Origin: CAJXZP01 sp964195485
Lineage (GTDB): Bacteria; Bacteroidota; Bacteroidia; Flavobacteriales_G; Salibacteraceae
Direction: 5' to 3'
NCBI GenBank assembly: GCA_964195485.1
Contig: CAXMPG010000066.1
Span: 1-18,647, forward strand
Length of the DNA stretch: 18,647 nt
Shown here piece after piece: positions 6,668-12,953 of the stretch; the first letter of the stretch is position 1, and each line of letters starts with the position of its first letter. The position numbers and the translations under genes were made by a program. The notes beneath the pieces are model-generated. The model made no database searches. It saw only the letters and a list, made by a program, of their open reading frames with translations, and was not told the origin of the DNA.

Positions 6668-8500
6668 CTAAACCGTATCTCCACGAAGTTTTCGATATCT
6701 TTTTCTAGCTTCGGTTACAAAAACGGAGTCTTGATAATCGGTCATTAAGATGAGGTACATTTCCATGGCCTTTTCTTTGTTGTCTAGATGTGTTTCGTAC
6801 AGGTTTCCTAATAAGAACAAGGCGTCATCACCTAATATATCATAGCTATACCCATCAATAATTGCGTGTAGTTCTTTACCTGCAGCTTGATATTTTTTTT
6901 GAGCATAAAGAATATTATATTTCTGCATTAAAGCTTCATCCGCTAGCATATGATCTGGGTAATACTGTTGTAAAGTATCTAAGGTTAAAAGTGCTTCACC
7001 GTAATTTTGTTGAACAAATAATAAGTCGGCTTTTGCATAAATTTGCATAGGATGAAGGTTAGTGTCAATAGTGGTATTATCGGTAATTAGGTTTGATAAA
7101 TACAACGCATCGTTACTGATTAACTTAGAAGTAGATCCTTTTAGGATGTTTAACTTGGCAGCTGCCCAGGTGAAATCTCCACTGTAATAATACACTTTAG
7201 CCGCTTTAAGCTTAGCTTGGTCTCCTAACGCATCATACTTAAACGCTTTTTCGGCTTGCATATAATAAAGTACAGCCTCCCAAATTTTGTCTTCCATTAA
7301 TAAGTAGTCACCTAGGTCAATTTTAGTGAGCGCGACTTCTTTTTTTGCTACACCTGGGTTTTCTAATACCTTCTCTAACCAAGAGATTGATTTTTCAGGA
7401 GCTTGTAGTTTTTGAGCGTAAATTAATGCCATTTCTCGTACGGTAGGAGCCGTGTAATCTGCAATCCCAAGTCTTTCAATGGTGCTTAAGTAATCTGTAA
7501 TTAAGCGTTCATAATCTGCTGTGGTACTAGAAATATCAGTATCTAGAATACGTTTTTTTGTGGACAGAATCTCTACCTCGGCAGTTTCATAATACGGGAG
7601 GTCTGCACCTTTATTAATAACGGTTTCATAAGTGGTTTGTGCTACCGCATACGCTTCATTTTTACGCGCCAAACGCGCGAAATTTATTAACCTGCTTCCA
7701 TTTTCCTTAAATCGTTTATCTAAACTTTTCACTTGAGTAAAAGCGCTCTCAAAGTTGGATTGTTGCAGGTTTAACCAAATTAGCATTTCCGCATACATTT
7801 GATTATCGGGGTTCTGATTAGATTGTTGAAGTAGTTTCTGTTTTAGTAATTGCGTATTGGAATTGGCTTCGGTGAAATCAAAATTTCGGTTTAGTAAATT
7901 TTGTACGGTTTGTAAATACCCCGGATTAAAGCTGATTAATTCTAAGTATAAATCAATCATACTCTCATAATCGCCAATTACGCCATACAAATCAGCCATT
8001 TGAGGGTAATAAGAATAAAACCCAGGGATGTACTTTTTGCCCACTTCGTAGGCTTTAATAGCGTGACGAGGTTGGTCTATTTTGGTGAATAAGTAAGCTA
8101 CCGGAATGACTTCATTTGTATTGGTGTTAAGCATCACTATAATCTCATCCCAAGTCTTATTGGCAGATTCTTTATCTTTTGATTGCCAGTAAACTTCTCC
8201 TAAAGTTACGCGAAGTGCTAACCTAGTCGGTCTTTTTTTAATTTCTTTTTTGAGAGCTTTTTCGGCTGTGTTGTAATCTTGGTCGTTCACCAATGATTTA
8301 ATATACTTATCAAAGTACCCGATAGATTTGTTTTGCTTAAAAACTTTTAAATAGTATTCTGCGGCTTTATCAAATTCACCCTGTTTAAAATACTGTTCTG
8401 CTAATTGATAATCGCCTTTGTTTTGAGCCACCAAATTTGTGGTCCACCCAATAGATAGAAGAAATAATACGACAGAAATTAATTTTTTGATAAGACTCAT
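6668..8500 (-). CDS. Secreted tetratricopeptide-repeat protein
   Basis: This 610-residue protein has a signal peptide (residues 1-25, ending L-V-A before Q26) and is otherwise built of helical TPR-type repeats. The first is clear at about 30-63 (A-E-Q-Y-F-K-Q-G-E-F-D-K-A-A-E-Y-Y). Further repeats run through the centre, and three more near the C-terminus at about 490-605 resemble the repeats of YbgF/BamD-like periplasmic scaffolds (Y-Y-P-D-H-M-L-A-D-E-A-L and D-D-A-L-F-L-L-G-N-L-Y). No catalytic domain is visible. A periplasmic protein-protein scaffold is the likely role, with partners unknown. It is the last gene of a minus-strand run with serS, a lipoprotein and a small Cys-rich membrane protein, with 31 bp before its ATG. 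Confidence 0.85.
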   Translation of the reverse strand: MSLIKKLISVVLFLLSIGWTTNLVAQNKGDYQLAEQYFKQGEFDKAAEYYLKVFKQNKSIGYFDKYIKSLVNDQDYNTAEKALKKEIKKRPTRLALRVTLGEVYWQSKDKESANKTWDEIIVMLNTNTNEVIPVAYLFTKIDQPRHAIKAYEVGKKYIPGFYSYYPQMADLYGVIGDYESMIDLYLELISFNPGYLQTVQNLLNRNFDFTEANSNTQLLKQKLLQQSNQNPDNQMYAEMLIWLNLQQSNFESAFTQVKSLDKRFKENGSRLINFARLARKNEAYAVAQTTYETVINKGADLPYYETAEVEILSTKKRILDTDISSTTADYERLITDYLSTIERLGIADYTAPTVREMALIYAQKLQAPEKSISWLEKVLENPGVAKKEVALTKIDLGDYLLMEDKIWEAVLYYMQAEKAFKYDALGDQAKLKAAKVYYYSGDFTWAAAKLNILKGSTSKLISNDALYLSNLITDNTTIDTNLHPMQIYAKADLLFVQQNYGEALLTLDTLQQYYPDHMLADEALMQKYNILYAQKKYQAAGKELHAIIDGYSYDILGDDALFLLGNLYETHLDNKEKAMEMYLILMTDYQDSVFVTEARKRYRKLRGDTV

Positions 8501-8531
8501 TTTATGATTGCTAACCGGGTTACAAATGTAA

Positions 8532-8786
8532 CTAAGAATTTTGGTCGCTTGAAATATTTTTATTTTTTCGGAAAAATCTATAGCTATGTAGCCCTACATA
8601 AAGAATAGCAATTATTCCTGCAGCCCAAATGGCATATACTTGTTGCGAACTTACACAAACAGGGCAATCTTGCTCTGGTAAGCAAGGTGCACACCGAATC
8701 CAGTATTGATTAAAATATGCGAGAACAATAAGTTCAGATAGAATGAAAACCAAACCATAAAGAAAACTTTTAATGTTGATTTTCAT
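8532..8786 (-). CDS. Small two-helix membrane protein with a CxxC-x5-CxxC loop
   Basis: From the ATG at 8786 this is an 84-residue protein. An in-frame TTG at 8795 would add three residues, but the ATG is preferred. Helix 1 spans about residues 7-26 and helix 2 about 50-69. Between them a short loop carries C32-A-P-C35 and C41-P-V-C44. The basic tail (R-F-F-R-K-N-K) after helix 2 suggests that end is cytoplasmic, so the loop would face the periplasm if both helices span the membrane. Four cysteines in paired CxxC motifs suggest metal binding or disulfide chemistry, though neither can be proved here. I recognise no named family. It starts 12 bp after the stop of the coiled-coil lipoprotein gene and precedes the TPR gene. 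Confidence 0.75.
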   Translation of the reverse strand: MKINIKSFLYGLVFILSELIVLAYFNQYWIRCAPCLPEQDCPVCVSSQQVYAIWAAGIIAILYVGLHSYRFFRKNKNISSDQNS

Positions 8787-8798
8787 AAAGAACAACGG

Positions 8799-9347
8799 TT
8801 ATCTATAACCTTGATTTTTCAACTCTAAGATAATGGAGTCAATAGGTGAAATCATTCCGTTGTAACGTTTTATGGTTCTTTCTTCCCAATCTTTTAAGGT
8901 GTTGGTTGTATTGATAATTTTAAAAACGGCTATCTTTTCACCTTTCATGAACTTGACGTAGTTAGAATCTTGCGCAAAACCATTTTCTATATCAGAATAC
9001 AAGTGCTTTAATTGGTTATTTGAAAAATCAATTTCTTTTTCTAAGCGTTCATGGCCCTTCATTAATTTTCGCATTAATTTAAAGTTCGAATTGTATACAT
9101 CCACAAATCGCGCGTTTTCAATAGCGGTATCATGGTAGTTCTTTTTTAAATAATCAAGTTGACCTTCTGCGTTTTTCTTGTACGCAGAAATGGTTTCAAT
9201 TTGAATGGTTTTAAATACAACTTGAGATGAGTCAACTTGTTTCTGCAAACCGGTAATTGCTTGTAATTTGGTCTTAGTGCTTTCACTTTGACACGCAAAA
9301 ACAGAGAGTAAAACAATAACTAAGGCGGCTGATTTAAATATTTTCAT
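8799..9347 (-). CDS. Coiled-coil lipoprotein, function unknown
   Basis: From the ATG at 9347 this is a 182-residue protein with a lipoprotein signal ending at the lipobox V-F-A-C19. A TTG at 9380 is in frame, but it would lie inside the end of serS and would place extra residues before the signal, so it is rejected. The mature part is almost entirely charged helix with heptad-like spacing (about 25-150), including K-L-M-K-G-H-E-R-L-E-K-E-I-D-F-S and Q-L-K-H-L-Y-S-D-I-E-N-G. It looks like Bacteroidota lipoproteins of unknown function. It follows serS with 16 bp between, so it is probably expressed on the same transcript. Confidence 0.8.
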   Translation of the reverse strand: MKIFKSAALVIVLLSVFACQSESTKTKLQAITGLQKQVDSSQVVFKTIQIETISAYKKNAEGQLDYLKKNYHDTAIENARFVDVYNSNFKLMRKLMKGHERLEKEIDFSNNQLKHLYSDIENGFAQDSNYVKFMKGEKIAVFKIINTTNTLKDWEERTIKRYNGMISPIDSIILELKNQGYR

Positions 9348-9363
9348 CTTCTTTAAAATAATA

Positions 9364-10635
9364 TTAGCTAATAATATCAAATCCAGTATAAGCAGCTAAT
9401 GCTTTGGGGATTTTAATACCTTCAGGAGTTTGGTTGTTCTCCAATAATGCGGCCAAAATTCTTGGGAATGCTAACGCAGATCCATTTAAGGTGTGCACCA
9501 ATTGTGGCTTACCATCTTCATCTCTATAACGACATTTTAAGCGATTAGCTTGGAATGTTTCAAAGTTAGAAATAGAACTTACTTCTAGCCATTTTTCTTG
9601 GGCAGCAGAGTATACTTCAAAATCATACGTTAGGGTAGAAGTAAAGCCTAAGTCTCCGCCACATAAACGAACAATACGGTAAGGCAGCTCTAATTTTTGA
9701 AGAAGTGTTTTAACGTATTCTACCATTTCATCTAAAGCTGCGTAAGATTTTGACGGGTGTTCAATACGTACAATTTCGACTTTATCAAATTGGTGTAGCC
9801 TATTTAAACCTTTAACATCAGCGCCATAAGAACCTGCTTCACGTCTAAAACATGGAGAGTATGCCGTGTTTTTAATGGGTAAATCGTCTGTGCTTAGAAT
9901 AGTATCACGGTAGATATTAGTTACGGGAACTTCAGCGGTTGGAATTAAAAATAATCCATCTACAGGAGCTTCATACATCTGACCTTCTTTGTCTGGTAAT
10001 TGTCCTGTTCCGTAACCACTTGCTTCGTTAATTAATAATGGTGGTTGTACTTCTCTATATCCTTTGGCGGTAGAATTATCTAAAAAGAAATTTACCAAAG
10101 CACGCTGAATTCGAGCGCCTTTTCCGGTGTATACTGGAAATCCAGCACCAGTAATTTTTACTCCTAATTCAAAATCTATTAAAGCGTATTTCTTGATAAG
10201 CTCCCAGTGAGGTTGAGCTCCATCATATAGCTTAGGCATGATACCTTCGCTAAAAATTTCCACGTTATCCTCATCACTTTTTCCTACAGGAACAGTTTCA
10301 TGGGGGACATTAGGAACTAAATATAAAAGCTGTTTTAACTCCTCTGCGTAGCTGTTAAATGCTTCTTGTAAAGATTTAGAATCCTCTTTTAACTGGGTAG
10401 TTTCTGCTTTTAATGCATTTGCTTCAGCACCTTTACCTTGTTTGAAAAGCATGCCAATTTCTTTTGCTTTCGCATTAGAAGCAGCTAAGGTATCATCCAA
10501 TTTTTGTTGCGTTTCTCTACGGTTTTTATCCGTCTCAATAATTTTGTTAATAGTGTCAGAAGCATCTAAGTTTCTAACCTTTAAACGTTTAATTATTAAG
10601 TCTTTATTCTCTCGGATGTATGGTACTTGAAGCAT
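9364..10635 (-). CDS. serS: Seryl-tRNA synthetase
   Basis: This 423-residue class II synthetase charges tRNA-Ser, and can charge tRNA-Sec, with serine in the cytoplasm. The N-terminal antiparallel coiled-coil arm that reads the long variable arm of the tRNA covers about residues 28-105. The catalytic core shows T233-A-E235 for serine binding, motif 2 beginning at F263-R-R-E and running to F-D-K-V-E287, and motif 3 with N384-G-S-A-L-A-F-P-R392 and L-L-E-N. The length is typical. The ATG at 10635 opens directly into the conserved M-L-Q-V-P-Y-I-R-E-N. It heads a probable four-gene run on the minus strand. No TAnnTTTG promoter is evident just upstream; instead there is a long perfect hairpin 27 nt before the ATG, beyond the rpmA terminator. 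Confidence 0.97.
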   Translation of the reverse strand: MLQVPYIRENKDLIIKRLKVRNLDASDTINKIIETDKNRRETQQKLDDTLAASNAKAKEIGMLFKQGKGAEANALKAETTQLKEDSKSLQEAFNSYAEELKQLLYLVPNVPHETVPVGKSDEDNVEIFSEGIMPKLYDGAQPHWELIKKYALIDFELGVKITGAGFPVYTGKGARIQRALVNFFLDNSTAKGYREVQPPLLINEASGYGTGQLPDKEGQMYEAPVDGLFLIPTAEVPVTNIYRDTILSTDDLPIKNTAYSPCFRREAGSYGADVKGLNRLHQFDKVEIVRIEHPSKSYAALDEMVEYVKTLLQKLELPYRIVRLCGGDLGFTSTLTYDFEVYSAAQEKWLEVSSISNFETFQANRLKCRYRDEDGKPQLVHTLNGSALAFPRILAALLENNQTPEGIKIPKALAAYTGFDIIS

Positions 10636-10662
10636 TTTTTGTTTTTATCTTATTAGTTGGTT

Positions 10663-10710
10663 TTCCACCTTGATTGAGGCGAACGACCGTTCGCCTCAAT
10701 CAAGGTGGAA
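10663..10710. repeat. Perfect 23-bp inverted repeat with 2-nt loop, upstream of serS
   Basis: Arms 10663-10685 and 10688-10710 are perfectly complementary across 23 bp, with only AC (10686-10687) between them. Neither side is followed by a T-run, so it is not a normal intrinsic terminator. It is richer in GC than the flanks. In a transcript through the region it would form a long uninterrupted duplex, of the size RNase III cuts. As DNA it resembles a REP-type palindromic repeat. It ends 27 nt before the serS start. Confidence 0.9.
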
Positions 10711-10721
10711 CGGTAGTAACC

Positions 10722-10750
10722 AAAAAATCCCCGACCAAGGTCGAGGATTT
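10722..10750 (-). terminator. Intrinsic terminator after rplU-rpmA
   Basis: The minus-strand RNA forms a 12-bp stem (10725-10736 with 10739-10750) with a minimal loop, followed by six U residues (10727-10722). One position (10731/10744) mispairs as C-A on the plus strand but is a G-U wobble in the minus-strand RNA, which confirms the orientation. It lies 24 bp past the rpmA stop. Confidence 0.85.
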
Positions 10751-10774
10751 AATTATCTTAAATAAGCCAATCGA

Positions 10775-11038
10775 CTAGTTATTCTCTACTGGAATTACTG
10801 ATACGAATGATCTATTGTTTGCTTTTTTTCTGAACTTTACAGTTCCATCTACTAGAGAATATAACGTGTCATCTTTACCGATACCTACGTTATCACCTGG
10901 ATGATGTTTTGTACCTCTTTGACGTACAATAATATTTCCAGCAATAGCAGCCTGGCCGCCAAAAATCTTTACGCCTAAACGTTTACTTGCTGATTCCCGT
11001 CCGTTATTAGAACTACCTACACCTTTCTTATGAGCCAT
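10775..11038 (-). CDS. rpmA: 50S ribosomal protein L27
   Basis: This 87-residue large-subunit protein has an N-terminal tail that reaches the peptidyl-transferase centre. It begins M-A-H-K-K-G-V-G-S-S-N-N-G-R-E-S and continues S-K-R-L-G-V-K-I-F-G-G, the L27 signature, followed by R-Q-R-G-T-K-H-H-P-G-D-N-V-G. Unlike Firmicutes L27, it has no N-terminal presequence requiring cleavage. It is 6 bp downstream of rplU, the near-universal L21-L27 gene order, and an intrinsic terminator follows. Confidence 0.98.
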   Translation of the reverse strand: MAHKKGVGSSNNGRESASKRLGVKIFGGQAAIAGNIIVRQRGTKHHPGDNVGIGKDDTLYSLVDGTVKFRKKANNRSFVSVIPVENN

Positions 11039-11044
11039 GTCTGA

Positions 11045-11488
11045 TTATTTATCTTCTTTTTTAGCGGCTGGTTTAGCAGCTGCTTTTTTAGTTGGAGCTT
11101 TAGGAGTAGCTTTTTCAGCTTCTGCTTTAGGAGCAGCTTCTTTCTTAACAGCTGGTTTAGCAGCAGCTTTAGAACCTTTCTCGTTAATAGCTTCAATTTT
11201 GATTGAGGTTAAGTATTGACGGTGACCGTTTTTTACTTTATACCCTTTTCTTCTTTTTTTCTTGAAAACGATAACTTTATCGCCTTTTACGTGTTCAAGA
11301 ACGGTTGCTACTACAGTAGCACCTTTTACAGCTGGGGCGCCAACATTTACTTTACCACCATTATCAATTAGTAAAACGTTCTCAAAAGTAACTTTTGATC
11401 CCTCTTTACTATCCAAACGGTGAACAAATACTTGTTGATCTTTTTCAACTTTGAATTGTTGCCCTGCCATCTCTACGATTGCGTACAT
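11045..11488 (-). CDS. rplU: 50S ribosomal protein L21 with Ala/Lys/Pro-rich C-terminal tail
   Basis: Residues 1-104 are an ordinary L21, the early-assembling 23S rRNA binding protein: M-Y-A-I-V-E-M-A-G-Q-Q-F-K-V at the start and F-K-K-K-R-R-K-G-Y-K-V-K-N-G-H-R-Q at about 75-91. Residues 105-147 form a low-complexity tail of Ala, Lys, Pro and Glu that the roughly 103-residue E. coli protein lacks. The tail is in frame and ends K-K-E-D-K. It is probably disordered, and similar tails occur on ribosomal proteins of related bacteria. It is the first gene of rplU-rpmA and has a clear promoter 41-70 bp upstream. Confidence 0.97.
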   Translation of the reverse strand: MYAIVEMAGQQFKVEKDQQVFVHRLDSKEGSKVTFENVLLIDNGGKVNVGAPAVKGATVVATVLEHVKGDKVIVFKKKRRKGYKVKNGHRQYLTSIKIEAINEKGSKAAAKPAVKKEAAPKAEAEKATPKAPTKKAAAKPAAKKEDK

Positions 11489-11528
11489 TCTTCTGTTATT
11501 TAAATTTACTATCCCAAATATGGGGCTG

Positions 11529-11558
11529 CAAAATTAATTAAAGAATTGATCTGAGCAA
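11529..11558 (-). promoter_or_regulatory. Promoter of rplU-rpmA (-33 TTG, -7 TAATTTTG)
   Basis: The minus strand has TTG at 11558-11556, a 19-bp spacer and TAATTTTG at 11536-11529. This is the best full match to the Bacteroidota primary-sigma promoter in the window. The predicted leader is about 33 nt. Confidence 0.68.
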
Positions 11559-11854
11559 TAGTTTTTTGAGGATGGTTTGTTTAGGAAATCGCTAGAATCC
11601 AATAGGATAATTATTTATCCAAAATGCTTAAGTCAAGGTTAGAGTGTGTGGTTTTTAGGGCTATGGGGTAACTATACCTATTATGTTTTGTGTAAATTTT
11701 CTAAATTAATAAATGCTATAAGCATCTGATAGGCTCAGAAATGCGGGTAACGTTGCTAATGGGAACAGAGGAAGTAATGCTTATTTCGTTGGTCACCAAA
11801 AAGTGCTTTCTGCTCCGGTTAGGTGATATTAATGCTATATTCATAGGTTACTCA
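11559..11854. other. Gene-free interval with a GC-richer patch between 9-bp direct repeats
   Basis: Between the rplU promoter and the DUF1361 stop no gene is convincing. AATGCTATA occurs at 11712-11720 and again at 11831-11839. The roughly 110 bp between the copies is about 45% GC against about 33% just to the left. In the plus strand this patch encodes a 34-codon reading frame rich in Asn and Gly (11719-11823, including the stop) that lacks an ATG start. It could be a relic of a gene or small element. No terminal inverted repeats are seen. A weak 6-bp hairpin at 11605-11620 has no T-run. Confidence 0.4.
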
Positions 11855-12517
11855 TTATTTACGGTTTCCAATAAAGCGAAAAGACCAATAGGCAATATTC
11901 AAAAAAGCACCCATGAATAGAGTTAAACCCCATGTTGTTGGATGTTGAAATGGGAATATAATATGTGAGCCAACCTCTGATATTAAGTTAAAGGGACTGG
12001 ATACAATGTCCCAACTATTCCAACGTAAATACCTGCCAATATAAATCCCGAAGCCTGCGATAAATAGTAGGACTGCGGATAACATTTTTGAAAAAGTGAC
12101 TCCAATATGATTTTTAGTAATGCGTTCAATATCCCATAAACTTAGAAATCCAAAAAATAATCCAACCCAAGCAAAGGATAAGATCAGTATTAAATCGAAC
12201 CAAATAGGCATTGTTGAATCTGATTTAAGGTGAAAGAGGTCTGTTAAAATATAGGGAGCGTTTGGAAAGAAAAGTAACCACGTAACTAAAACCAATAGCA
12301 TCTTGATTTTACTATTTTGAATTCTTGGTCGGGTTACTACAATGCTTGTAAACACCCATGGGATAAAGGCCAAGAAAAGATTCCAGTTTAGAAATAAGAA
12401 CATTTCTGTATGGGAGTAAAGCGTTCTAATAATGGAAAAACTAAAACACATTAGACTTATTGAACCTAGAAATATAGTCTCTTTATATCGATGATTATCT
12501 TTTAGTAATTGGAGCAT
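11855..12517 (-). CDS. DUF1361 family integral membrane protein
   Basis: This 220-residue protein has six or so membrane helices: about 15-32, 40-60, 72-90, 105-128, 145-162 and 196-215. It shows the motifs I associate with DUF1361 (PF07099): N44-W-N-L-F-L-A-F-I-P-W, F83-F-P-N-A-P-Y-I-L-T-D-L-F-H-L97 and G161-R-Y-L-R-W-N-S-W-D170. The conserved charged and polar residues in the loops (P-N-A-P-Y, T-D-L-F, R-W-N-S-W-D) suggest a catalytic or transport role, but the function of the family is unknown to me. Its ATG lies inside the end of the diacylglycerol-kinase gene (16-bp overlap), so the two are translationally close and probably cotranscribed. Confidence 0.85.
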   Translation of the reverse strand: MLQLLKDNHRYKETIFLGSISLMCFSFSIIRTLYSHTEMFLFLNWNLFLAFIPWVFTSIVVTRPRIQNSKIKMLLVLVTWLLFFPNAPYILTDLFHLKSDSTMPIWFDLILILSFAWVGLFFGFLSLWDIERITKNHIGVTFSKMLSAVLLFIAGFGIYIGRYLRWNSWDIVSSPFNLISEVGSHIIFPFQHPTTWGLTLFMGAFLNIAYWSFRFIGNRK

Positions 12518-12888
12518 AAAAGTATGATTTTAGGGATGAATATTAATAGACCAACTCCAAGTGCTACGCTTGCGCTTATTAGAACTGCGGCAGCTGATAT
12601 GTCCTTTATTTTTTTAATGGAATGGTTGGTGGCCGGTGAAATGAAATTGGAGAAGTGCTCCATTACCGTGTTTAAAGTTTCTATGGTAATTACAAACCCG
12701 ATGGAGAAAATTAGTGCAATCCATTCTTGTACTGATATTCCGAAAAAATACCCGAATACAATTGCTATTATAGAAAATGCTACATGAATTCGGGCATTAT
12801 GCTCTTCTGTTAGGAGAATGATAATTCCGTTTAGGGCATATTTAAAACTTCGGGACCTATCTGAAATTGTGAATTTTTTATTCTTCAT
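12502..12888 (-). CDS. dgkA: Diacylglycerol/undecaprenol kinase family membrane protein
   Basis: This 128-residue inner-membrane kinase has three helices, at about 35-50, 54-76 and 98-120. It carries the prokaryotic DgkA pattern: E28-E29 in the T-E-E-H-N-A-R-I-H stretch, E70-T-L-N73-x-x-x-E77 and K95-D-I-S-A-A-A-V-L. The Glu and Asp residues bind metal and ATP at the membrane face in the E. coli enzyme. The family phosphorylates diacylglycerol in Proteobacteria and undecaprenol in Gram-positives. Which lipid is used here cannot be told from sequence. It overlaps the DUF1361 gene by 16 bp and lies 65 bp after creD, separated by a hairpin. Confidence 0.92.
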   Translation of the reverse strand: MKNKKFTISDRSRSFKYALNGIIILLTEEHNARIHVAFSIIAIVFGYFFGISVQEWIALIFSIGFVITIETLNTVMEHFSNFISPATNHSIKKIKDISAAAVLISASVALGVGLLIFIPKIILLCSNY

Positions 12889-12915
12889 GTTTTGAAATGT
12901 TTTTTGCTGTTAATA

Positions 12916-12946
12916 CTGGGGAAACCCAATGGATACGTTTCCCCAG
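12916..12946 (-). terminator. Hairpin between creD and dgkA, possible weak terminator
   Basis: A perfect 10-bp stem (12916-12925 with 12937-12946) with an 11-nt loop lies just after the creD stop. No T-run follows on either strand, so full termination is doubtful. It could be a mild attenuator, a 3'-end stabiliser or a processing site between creD and dgkA. Confidence 0.45.
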
Positions 12947-12953
12947 AATATGA

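Noticed and set aside
6654..6674. Possible bidirectional terminator between asd and the TPR gene
   Set aside because: Only a 5-bp AT-rich stem with a 7-nt loop and no T-run; not convincing.
11037..11219. Plus-strand Ala-rich reading frame opposite the rplU tail
   Set aside because: It is the complement of the Ala/Lys-rich L21 tail; repetitive codons create the open frame.
11719..11823. Diversity-generating retroelement template or integron attC site in the GC-richer patch
   Set aside because: Asn-codon richness and a GTTAGGT string were suggestive, but there is no reverse transcriptase, no second repeat copy and no fold with paired core sites.
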